This document shows, in pieces, positions 46,601 to 56,059 of a DNA stretch of 64,000 nucleotides (positions are counted from its first letter, which is position 1; every line of letters starts with the position of its first letter). Both the position numbers and the translations under genes were made by a program. The DNA lies in NCBI GenBank assembly GCA_934047225.1, contig OW204001.1, positions 6,928,201 to 6,992,200 of the forward strand, read 5' to 3'. Source of the DNA: Ypsolopha sequella (lineage: Eukaryota; Arthropoda; Insecta; Lepidoptera; Ypsolophidae). Below the pieces are notes generated by a model. It saw nothing but the letters and a program-made list of their open reading frames with translations. It searched no databases and was not told where the DNA came from.

Positions 46601-49600
46601 CAGATCTGTACTTTTACACTTTTCAAGTATAAACAAACTTCAGGCTTTTCTGTTTTCCTTCCTGTTCTGTTTAAAAAGGTGTAAAATTCCTAAAAACTCA
46701 CTGCAGAGCATGGGCGGCAGGAGACCGACAGATAGATCTTAAGAAACGACGCTATAGCCATTTTAGCACTATTATTAAGTTATGAAAGTATAAAAGCGGC
46801 ATTAGCTATTGATACCCAGGTTCGATCCCCGGTCGGGCATGGACCTATGTGTTTTTTCAGAATTAATGTCATAGTATTTGTATTTGTAGTACCTAAAAAG
46901 CGTGTATTTGTGCCCGAAGAACGGCAATAGATCTCACCAAGTCACCATGCACCCATCACATTCGGACGTATTAATCGTCGGTGAAATACGATAGTGACTT
47001 GCATTTCACAGTTCACACTCGGGAACACCTCTGACACCCCCTCGGGGTCATGTCATGTCGCGACGATATATTATTATTATGACAAGTAAACTTACATCTG
47101 GTCCTTTGTTCCTCAATCTCGAGCGAGTATCATCTACGTAGTTGTCATCCGATGCCAGTGTAGACGTGAACTGCAGCCTCGTTATCAAAACTACATAGTC
47201 TTGACATTGTATTTTATGTTTTAGCAGGAGTTTCTCCATTGCAGGTATGTAGTCATTGTAATCTCTGCCTAGCTGAATGATCAAAGCGCAAAGAGTGTTC
47301 ATTGCGGTTGGTCTCAATAGTGGGTTTGTATCTAAAACTCTCGCAAGAGGATGAATGATTCTTGAAGCAAATGGCTTGAAGTTCAAGTAAATGGATAGCT
47401 GCTCAATAGTCTCCAAGGCCAGTTTCGAGATGGTTGCAGGACAGTCTTTTGCGTCGAACAATCTCGTGATAGCTGGGATAACTAGTTGTAGGACATCATC
47501 CAAATTGTTCTCGAACTTCTGAACAGCCAACAGTAGCTTCTCTGTAAGGAACTTGTCTTTGCTGACGTCATTGTTGAGGACTCTCAAGATTTGTGGAAGC
47601 ACCTTCGGCAAGTAGATTTTGAACTCAGGTCCGAGCGCGACTGCAATGTGTTCTATCAACATGATCAACGTTGGCTGCAGAGGATTGTTTAGCGTCCAGA
47701 ACTCCTTTATTAAATCAAATATTTTCCCCAAATAGTTCCGAATGTGGATCTTTACAATCGACACCAACAACGCCAGTTGAGTGAGGAGAAATTCTCGGAA
47801 ATTAGCATTTTCCGTGTTCCGAATCACGTAAAGAAGACTAGGCATCACACGAGAGATGTATGGCACACATTTAATGCCGAGGGTTTGGAATATAAACGTT
47901 ATTGAGTGGACTACACTCGTGTGGTGATGTGTTAAAGCCGGATCCCGCAGTATACCCATTAGAGACGTCACTGCTATTGCTGGATAAAACTCATCAAGTA
48001 CCAATGGCGACATGTTAACCAGCATTTCACTGATATTTGAGTCAAAATTTTCTGCATTTTCAATGGTTTCTTCTGAATCGACGGGTATCAAAATAGAGAC
48101 CGTTTGGAAATCTATTAATCCCTTGTTGACCTTGTGTTTGTAAGGATCCAGTGCGCCAAGCAAGCCTAAAACTCGAATAGTCTCTCTCCTGTCTCTGACT
48201 TGTTGTTCTGTCTTCAGGAAACCCAACAAAATATTCATCAAATTTGGATATTCCATGTATGGAGTAACGACATATCCTGTCGCACTAATCAGCTGACCGA
48301 ATGACCACAGCGCAACGCTACGTTTCTCTGAAGAGTTCGTGTCCGATAGCAGTTCCAACAGAATCGCCAACAGCTCGGGAAGCCATTTACTCAAAACGTT
48401 TCCGTCACCATTTACATCTGCTATATCCCCAATAGCTTTTAGTATACTGATGACAACACCAGGGCTGGTGTCGTTTTCTTTTAGTTTTGGTACTAGAACA
48501 TTCAGGATAGTATCCACGTAAGGTCTTGATAATGTAGGCGCGTGCGATATGAGGTTGTTTATCATTCTCGTCGCTTGCTCCTTGTTACGAGTCAAGCCAG
48601 AATGCTGCACTTCAATCAGGAACTGAATGTACATTTGGCGCACAGTGGGCGAAACGTAACTCGGATTTAAACTACTCAGTCTCCCAATGGTGCACATCGC
48701 TAGTTCTCTCAAATCTATGTTCTCATCATTTATTGCTACGAATAGAGTCTTCAGGTGCTCTTCCTGTGCCAAATAAATATCGAAAATAGGATCCGAGAAC
48801 ATTTCAAACACCCAATATCGAACTTCACTGTCGAAATCTGTAAGACCAACAGAAAGGAGCTTACTGATTGCTTCATCAATCATAACATGTAAGGTTCTCG
48901 AATGTGAATGGGATGCTTTCTCAACAGCTTTCACCAGTAGCTTAGCTGATGTTCTGACAGCCTCCAGACGCACTTCTTGCTGGTCACTATGCAGGTAGTG
49001 ATCGGTGCATCTCCTTATGAAGGACATAAGTATGTGTTGCCACTCGAAGTCGAATGTCCCCAGAGTGCGCAAGGCTAGTACCAGCTTCGTTGCATCTTGT
49101 GGCTCCACCAATAATGCCATGTGGACTATCTGCTGTTCTGCACTATTAGCGGCCCTCGAAGTTGACGGTAAATGGGGCTTCTTTCTCAGAATAATGGACA
49201 GCATATTCAGCAGTCGATCTGTAATGTCTTTCTTAAGTGAGGGCAAGTTTTGACTTAGTTCTTTAAAGCATGTGGTCAGCTGTAAGCTGAGGCCAGTAAC
49301 ACACATCGGTTCTAACAGCTCTTTTATTTCATTCGCTACATTTTCCTTCATTGAGCAACCCAGTAGTGTTATGCAGTTAAAAATTGGCGCTTCAGTTCCG
49401 AGCCGCTTTTTGGGGGTGTCTCTGCTCTGCAAGGAGTGTTTGATGATGTCTATGATTCTATTCAAATGCTGCTGTATGTCGGAGTCAACTGCAACTGATA
49501 TCAAACCAAGTGTAGTGAAAGCCATAGCTTTCTCCTTTTCTCTTCCTTGTAACAAGTGATTGACAGAAGATTGCAGGTGTTTTTTGGTAAACACTTCTCT

Positions 49601-52600
49601 GTTGAAAGCTGCTAGCCTCGGGATCATGAGTAACAGCATCTGGTGCACATGATGAGACCTGGATATTTGTTGTGCCATCACATCTGTAACAGTTATAAAA
49701 AATATAGTAAATAAAGTGATAATAAATAAATATAAATAATAAATAGATAGAATAAGGTAAAAAATATTAAAATGTAAACATTTACAAGTTTCAAATTACC
49801 TGAGCAAATCTTTTCATATTTTTCTGATATAAGCTTTTTGCAGATGCTAGATTCAAACACTAGTAATGTTTGAGTTACATCATCAGCATTTTTTGAAGAC
49901 CAGCTATGTGCTTTGTTACCAAGAGTTGCTATTTCATCAGCTATTTCCTGTTCAGCATCCAATTTCTTCATCAGTGTTGTGTACTTTTTCTCCCAGGCAG
50001 AGTTTGAACATCTCAAAAGTTCATTTAGGATTAGTAACGCGCCGTGGACGTGATCATCTCTACTTAAACCCTTTTCTCTGATAGTTAGGTCAGAGAATGA
50101 TGTAGTTGCTTCTTCGTAGCACTGTATGTACCAGTGGGCTTTGTTAGCTTGCTTGGGATTTTCTCTCTGAGAAGTCACAACGAGAGCAGCTCTCAGAGCC
50201 TTGGCAGCAGCCTCTCTGATCTGCTCCTTAGGGTCCCGTAATGCTATCATAATGTAGTTAAAGAAACCATTTATTTGTTGGTAGAAATACGATGGCATAG
50301 TGATAGCCAGCTCTTTTAGTATTAGTGCAGCTGATAACCGTTTCCCTTCATTTCTTTCTTCTGCCAGCCATTCAAAAGCTTGTTTTATCTCTGATTCCAC
50401 ATACTCCCCTCTTTTGACACCTAGAGTGGTAGCCAAGCGACCCACGGTTCTTGCAGCTAATTCTAAAACACTACTGTCAGATGAAGGGAACACATTCTTC
50501 AAGTAATTAGCATAGCGCATTGTTCTAGTTTTGGTTGTCTCCGTATCACCACCAATGAGGCATACTGAAATTACAAAATAATTATATTATGATACTTCAA
50601 AGTGCTATGTCGAAATTAATACGAGGGTGAATCCAAAAGTTCTAAGCCCGACCGTGAAAATGAAAGAAAAGTGGGTTCAAAATTATTTTTATTTTTCGAC
50701 ATAGTCTCCATCTAGATCAACACACTTCTTCCACCTGACCTGCAACTTATTTATACCCTCGAAAAAAAATTATTCCGGAAGGTCGTCAAAATAGTCATTA
50801 AATGCGACTATCACTTCTTCTCTAGTCGAATATTTAGATCCCCCCGAGTATTTTTTAAATTTGGAAAGAGATGATAGTCAGAGGGGGCTAAATCCGGTGA
50901 ATAAGGTGGGTGGTGCAGCAACTCGTAACCACATTCATGGATCACAGCCATCGTTTCAACCGAAGTGTGAACTCGTGCATTGTCTTGATGAAACAAAACT
51001 CTCTTACGCAACATCCCCGGCCGTTTTTCTTTTATTTCTTCGCGAAGTTTTCGTAATAGGTTACAATAATAGCGTGAATTTATAGTTTCACCTTTAGGTA
51101 AATAATCCAATAAAATAACTCCCTTCGAATCCCAAAAAACAGATGCCATGACTTTGTTGGCTGACAAAACGCACTTGGCCTTCTTCAGCGTGGGTGAGCC
51201 AGATCTTTTCCACTGTTTGGATTGCTGTTTTGTTTCAGGAGTATGGTGATGAACCCAGCTTTTATCTATGGTAACAAAACGAGACATAAAATCCTCAGCA
51301 TCTGCCTCAAAAAGTTCGAAACAGTCACGCGAAATTGTGAATCGAACTCGTTTTTGGTCAGCTGAAAGCAATCTTGGGACCCAGCGAGCAGAAACCTTAC
51401 GGAACCCCAATTCCACAATTATAATGTTTTGCACTCGGCCATAACTGATGCCTGTGATCTCAGCTATCCTACTAATGGTCAATCGTCGGTCTCCTAGGAT
51501 GAGATCACAAATTTTGTCAGTGTTTTCTTTAGTGGTAGACGTTGAAGGCCTTCCTCTCCTTGGGTCATCTTCAATGGTCTCCCGACCGCGTTTAAATTCA
51601 GATACCCACTTTTTGACAGTGGAATACGATGGAGCAGATTCCCCTTATGTTGTTTCCATATCTTCATGAATCTCTTTAGGTGAAAGACCTTTTTTATTGA
51701 GGTACTTAATCACAGCACGGTGTTCAATTTTCTCCATTGTGAAAAATCCCGTCAGACTGCGTTAAACAAAATATCACAAAAAAATAATAGCTTGCAGTAT
51801 CGAACTTCAACTTCACACAATCAATCACGAAAAAACATTCTAACAAATGACGGTAGATTTACAAAGATTTGATACCTCTTTGTAGGTCGGGCTTAGAACT
51901 TTTGGATTCACCCTCGTAAGTTGTTGTTATTGCAAATAAGTTATTGTTATTGCATACTATAATAAGTTATGTTGGCTATATAGCTATAAAATAAAATAAT
52001 ATCTACAGTGGAGTGTCGATTATCTGAACGTCTGTCATCCAAATGACCAATTAACTGAACTGCTGGCCCTCATTCACACATGCTCACTCCCCTCGCTACG
52101 TCTGTAATTCAGGTATCTATATGTTATATATATTTTTTGCCATTGCTACTAAAAAAGGAGTGATTGGTTCACTGATAACAATGCTCTTTTTCTCACTGGG
52201 TAAAAACAACAAATTTTTAATTGTTTCATATACTTTATTCTTTATTGTACACAGGTACACAAACAGTTACAGTAAAAGGTATGTACATATGGGTTAGCTT
52301 ATCTCTAATAAGAGATTTCTTAAAGCAAACCATTGTGGAAACAATTAAAATTTAAATAAGGTCTGTCTCTGATTAAAAATTTAAAATGCAAACGAAGAAC
52401 CAAGACAAAAGATAAATTGTATAGCTAAGTTTTGAAGACGTTCAAGTTTATTTAAAAATTCCTTTGGATTACACCAAACACACCATTAAAATAAATATGT
52501 CACCTATGGTTTCAAAATTTGTATTTATTAAAGATCAATGTTTTAGACAACAATATTTAGACCTAATCATATCAAATTAACCAATCAATTAACCATTTAA

Positions 52601-53793
52601 TTTAACCCTCTTTCTGAAAATCTTTTTACCATTAGACCATGACCATTTTTTTGTCCACTGACCCCTTAGGAAATCAAGCTCAATTTTAAGGACCCCCTTA
52701 ATAAAAAAACAGCAATAAATTTCGGACCATTTATTTTAGTTCTACAAATTACAAATAAAATATACTTTTTCATACGTTAGTGAGAAGGTTTTTTGGTGGC
52801 AAAAAACTTTTGGTGGCATTTATTTATGATTGTTAAATGGTCCATAGATTAGGCTGCGGACCCCCATACATATGCTCATGGACCCTCAGGGGTCCGCGGA
52901 CCACAGGTTAATAAATGCTGCATTAGACTATAAATATTGTTCTGGAATTGGACTTTTTAAATTTTAAAAGCATGTTTTTTAGTTAGTATGCCTATTCATG
53001 TACAATGTAATGCATAAAATAACAAAATTTTGTTAATTAGGCTGGAAAAGCCTAATTGACATTAAACTTACGTTCCCAAAATGCCATAAATGACATTTAT
53101 TTAATATCTTTAATTCAAAAATAAGAAGAACAATCTTAAGTTGTGCATTTTGCATGGTAAATTTTCCTTGTAACAGAACTTATGACTAGGTGGACTAGAT
53201 ACATTCCATGAAGGAAAAAAAAATGGAAATTTCGGTTAGTGTCGATAAGGGGGCATGATACTGGACTTTTTCTACTTCATCTACCCTTGAAAATGATATG
53301 CTTTAATAAATATATAATATGCCTCAATTAGTTTTTTATTTAGAATTACACAATATAACTTTAAATATATACAATAAATAAAAGAAAATTTAAAACTTGA
53401 AATATATTTCGGCCCTTAGTGGGCTGTCATCAGTCAAGTACATAAAATATATTTCAAGTTTTAAATTTTCTTTTTTTTATTGTATATATTTAAAGTTATA
53501 TTGTGTAATTCTAGATGAAAATGATATGAAAACTTAAAAGTAAATAATTTTAGATCAGAAAATCGTTCACCTATAGTGAGGATACCAGCTCTTCTATCAC
53601 TGGCATCATAGCTCGAGACTAGGGCATGAATGTGCTGGTTGAACTCATCCAGTACTTGGGTAAGAGTGTCTTGTGGCATCTCTCGCAGCTCCGTCTTAGC
53701 GAAGTGGTATAGCTCCCGGATAGACTTGCGCCGGGGCTCGTCGTGACGAGACTTCAGCCCTGAGACCAGCTCCGATATCTGGTAGCTCGTCAT
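37607..53793 (-). CDS. Tor: Target of rapamycin serine/threonine kinase, copy B (complete)
   Basis: Eleven minus-strand exons: 53571-53793, 49800-50564, 47096-49683, 45971-46140, 45320-45605, 43481-45222, 43234-43393, 42705-42920, 40916-41287, 39967-40281, 37607-38047. All GT-AG, phases consistent, 7278 nt, 2425 residues. Order as in copy A: HEAT, FAT (DDWLEWLRR), FRB, kinase, FATC ([11 protein letters not shown]). Catalytic residues are kept: K2076, D2229 and N2234 of GDRHPSN, D2248 of DFG. Five exons match copy A exactly in size (286, 160, 216, 441, and 315 = 160+155), but B has no intron in the catalytic loop. It is the more diverged copy: FRB has F-to-Y at 1928 and WFIALDEAS where copy A has WHEALEEAS; the LNIEHRIM stretch reads LSTEQQIM with two extra residues nearby; the catalytic-loop LD reads LH. 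A stop lies upstream in frame, so the start at 53793 is supported. Likely functional, perhaps specialised. Confidence 0.95.
38083..38374 (-). mobile_element. tRNA-derived SINE in Tor copy B intron 10
   Basis: Inverted B box in GACCGGGGATCGAACATG (about 38312) and tRNA-like head to the right; body with ACGTCCCAACGTGATGGA and GAGCCCTATCGCCGTTCTTC. The tail ends 36 bp from the acceptor of exon 11 (38047). Confidence 0.8.
38587..38955 (+). pseudogene. non-LTR retrotransposon C-terminal fragment
   Basis: A frame reads [20 protein letters not shown], then NKFNFIMKK, stop, [21 protein letters not shown]. The C-x2-C-x7-H-x4-C spacing is the zinc knuckle at the end of many LINE ORF2 proteins. One stop interrupts it; the rest of the LINE is absent. 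Confidence 0.6.
39465..39722. mobile_element. MITE with AGGGTTGCCAG terminal inverted repeats
   Basis: Left AGGGTTGCCAGATGGG pairs with right CCACCTGGCAACCCT. Interior is rich in GTCGGGA/TCCCGAC words. The long frame on the minus strand is part of the repeat. In Tor copy B intron 10. Confidence 0.65.
40360..40625 (-). repeat. decayed copy of the CCGGCCAAGTGCG repeat
   Basis: CGTACGGAACCCTTTGTGTACGAGTCCGACACGCACTAGGCC is the inverse of that family's left end, and TCTGTCTGTCCATCAGTCAC matches its internal part. In Tor copy B intron 9. Confidence 0.5.
41886..42126. mobile_element. possible foldback element in Tor copy B intron 8
   Basis: Left GGCGGATACAGGCTATTGGGG and right CCCCCAAAATTAAATCCTGGATCAGCC are imperfect inverted matches. 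Boundaries uncertain. A GGTTGCCTGGAAGATATTGC repeat tail lies upstream at about 41387. Confidence 0.4.
42546..42669 (-). pseudogene. decayed tandem partial duplicate of Tor copy B exon 8
   Basis: A 161 bp unit (42518-42678) is followed directly by the true exon 8 region from 42679; both units begin GCCATCTAGTGGT. The copy still reads open: [18 protein letters not shown] then [18 protein letters not shown], lacking only G and S by an in-frame 6 bp deletion. It has lost the donor (CAA/GTGAGT is AATTATC here) and has no upstream part or acceptor, so it should not be spliced. It lies downstream of exon 8 in intron 8. Confidence 0.9.
46795..47062 (+). mobile_element. tRNA-derived SINE in Tor copy B intron 3
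   Basis: B box GGTTCGATCCC at 46819-46829, then the family body in plus orientation (TGCCCGAAGAACGGCAATAG, ATCGTCGGTGAAATACG, TTCACACTCGGGAACACCTC). Ends 34 bp from the donor of Tor copy B exon 3 (47096). Confidence 0.8.
50622..51916 (-). mobile_element. mariner (DD34D) transposon, nearly intact
   Basis: 1295 bp with well-matched terminal inverted repeats (CGAGGGTGAATCCAAAAGTT and its complement, continuing through CTAAGCCCGACC) and TA on both flanks. The minus-strand transposase starts at 51736 ([20 protein letters not shown]). Catalytic residues are visible: [18 protein letters not shown] and [12 protein letters not shown], with exactly 34 residues between the last two aspartates. Defects: an in-frame TAA after EDMETT and a frameshift after the LFPNLK region. 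The usual DE after the first aspartate is DK. It is a young but dead copy. Confidence 0.93.
53341..53513. repeat. long palindrome (about 68 bp arms) beside Tor copy B exon 1
   Basis: Left arm 53341-53409 (TAGAATTACACAATATAACT ...) and right arm 53447-53513 (... AGTTATATTGTGTAATTCTA) are nearly perfect inverted copies around a 37-base loop containing CGGCCCTTAGTGGGCTGTCA. It ends 57 bp from the exon 1 donor. Confidence 0.85.
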
Positions 53794-54007
53794 ATTGTAA
53801 AGCTCACTGGCTCCTGAACTTGACCCTCCTCGCTCGGTCTGCTGGGTTGGGCAGCAGGTCGCCCTTGATACCGGATGTTAATGGTTATGTTTACACCATT
53901 TTCAAAATGTATTTAGCAGTCACCTCGATCTATTTCTATATTTTCTATGCGATGAATTAATTTTGTCGGAAAATATTCCACCATGAACAATTTACCAATC
54001 ACAATAG

Positions 54008-54229
54008 GTTGCGTTCCTAAACGCCCGGGTAAATATAAAATTTTACTGACAAGGTTTAGGATTCATACATTGATGTAAAATTATTGTTCTAAGGATTCAT
54101 AATAAACTTTACTGAAAGACTTCGAGCTGTTCGTTTTCATTCGGGTGGTTGTGGAACGGGTGACAGTATTTTATGTGCTCTGTGGGTGACAGTTAATGTT
54201 ACCTTTACCCTGGCGTTTAGGAACGCTAC
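54008..54229. mobile_element. MITE, GTTGCGTTCCTAAACGCC family, copy 1
   Basis: Left end GTTGCGTTCCTAAACGCCCG pairs with right end CGTTTAGGAACGCTAC. Shares GACAAGGTTTA and GGTTGTGGAACGG(G/T)TGAC with copy 2 immediately to the right. Confidence 0.7.
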
Positions 54230-54260
54230 TATCTAAGTACCCTCGTTGTATGTACACTCA

Positions 54261-54423
54261 GGTAGCGTTCCTAATCGCCTGTACTGTGTAAATGTAAAAT
54301 TTAAACTGTCAAAGTGAATTTTACATTTCTGACAAGGTTTATGTACTGTACGTTTAACTCGAGAGGTTGTGGAACGGTTGACTGTTAAATTTTACATTGA
54401 CCCGGGCGTTTAGGAACGCAACC
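54261..54423. mobile_element. MITE, GTTGCGTTCCTAAACGCC family, copy 2
   Basis: Ends GGTAGCGTTCCTAATCGCC and CGGGCGTTTAGGAACGCAACC. It lies about 30 bp from copy 1 in the same orientation. Confidence 0.7.
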
Positions 54424-55620
54424 TTAAATGTCAAACAAACAAATGTCAAAACATTTTAAAACACTGGTTGTATCCCGTTTTGCTGGACTACATTTTGGAC
54501 TACATTTGTCGCGTTTAACGCATAAGATGCAACTGCAGAGATGAACTCTGCAACGGGTTATAAAGAGTTATAAACGACCATTTTGCATGACTTTGACAAG
54601 CATCGAGCATCGCAAATAATTTTCGATGCTCTCTGCATCGTATTCGTATCCATACATACATATACTCATGCCTGTCTCCCAGAGGGGTAGGTAGAGACTA
54701 CACATTACCATCTGCTACGATCGTGACACAACTCTTTCGCCTCTTCCACATCCATAATTTTTATCTTGATCTCCTTCCCAATTAGTATTATTTGCACTTT
54801 CCTAATGTTATTTTGTTCATCTTTTTGTTTGCTTCTAAAGGTTGCCTGGAAGATATTGCTAAGAGCAACAAGTGCCGCCTTTGTACACCATATTTAATTG
54901 TTTCTTTTGTTTCTCTTTATTATTTGTTTAAATGTGCAAGATGTCTTATAAATAAATAAATCAATCAATCTAGTCATGCGAGCTCTTCTATTCCAAGGAC
55001 TTTTAAAACTAGGAAATATTTAAATTCATACTAACCGGTTCTTGCTTCATAAATGTATGGAAATTGTTAAACAAAATAAAAAAATTCGTTCTTAATAAAA
55101 ACCTGAAGTTTGTTTATTATAATTATAAACAAGACCTTTTTGTTTATTTAAATGACTGGCCAAACCTGATTTACGGACAAACTAGTTATACGGATTTTTT
55201 TTTAGAGGTATGTTTGTTTAAATCAGAAGGTTAGGTAGGTCCAAAGAGTACATTATATATGACATTTATATTATTTTATATGACAACCCAGAACCACTTT
55301 GGCCTAGGCCAAAATAGTTTGTCCTAAAATTGGGTTTGACTGGCCAGGTTATCAAAACCTAGTGCTCTATCACTACCACGGAACACTTAAAATCACTACA
55401 CTGACGATTCGAGACGAATCAAAAGAACATAAACTACTTAATTACGTGACCTCCGGCACCTGTCCCAAATGCCAACTCCGGCACTTCTCAGATATATAAT
55501 GTACTTTTTGCCGGCACCCGTCCCAAGTGTCGGTTTCGGCAGCTCAGGCACTTCCTATAGTAATAAAGTTATTTTATACGGTTATTAATAATTTCTACGT
55601 ATGATTATTTAAACAATAAA

Positions 55621-55821
55621 ATGCAACAGTATAATAACACAAATTTACAAGAATTAAATAAATTTAATAGGGTTTTAAAATCAATTAAGTTTTTGAACAA
55701 ACTCTTGCTTGACGAAAATGTTGCATCCACACATGATTTGAAATTTAGTTTATCCAACAAAATTAAAAAGACCATTATATCAATTTACAATGAAACTATA
55801 GAACCAACTCTTCTATTATGA
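55621..55821 (+). CDS. small open frame, 66 codons, unrecognised
   Basis: Reads MQQYNNTNLQELNKFNRVLK then a lysine/leucine-rich stretch predicted helical, ending IEPTLLL. The start has A at -3 (ATAAAATGC). No signal peptide, membrane segment or known motif seen. It lies 240 bp upstream of the UBE4B start on the same strand, so it could be leader sequence or chance. The AT-rich composition makes a chance frame plausible. Confidence 0.2.
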   Translation: MQQYNNTNLQELNKFNRVLKSIKFLNKLLLDENVASTHDLKFSLSNKIKKTIISIYNETIEPTLLL

Positions 55822-56059
55822 GGGTTTTATTTGAACCAAAGTATAATACAGGCATAAGAGGCGAGGATGACGCGTATATTTTCATACTTTCTACCTGTCA
55901 TTCCATTTCCAACCACAAACAATCGTCTCAGCTGAGAAGGGTGACTGACTCGTCTGTTGTTCTTGTGTTCTCTCTTGTATTGAAATATTACGGACGAAAT
56001 TCTGAGAAACATAGTGTCTTTAACAGTTACCACTAGAAACAGAAGAAGAAATATTTACC

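Larger units (their letters stand above)
50565..53570. other. Tor copy B intron 1 (3.0 kb)
   Basis: Holds an almost intact mariner (50622-51916) and a long palindrome (53341-53513). GGAGTGTCGATTATCTGAAC at about 52013 resembles a pogo/Tigger end but no partner was found. The rest is AT-rich without recognised content. Confidence 0.6.
53794..56059. other. intergenic region between Tor copy B and UBE4B
   Basis: Common upstream region of two divergent genes. Contains two adjacent MITEs (54008-54229, 54261-54423), a repeat tail at about 54840, a short GC-rich repeated block (CCGGCACC(T/C)GTCCCAA, 55450-55550) and one small open frame (55621-55821). No TATA box could be assigned. Confidence 0.55.
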
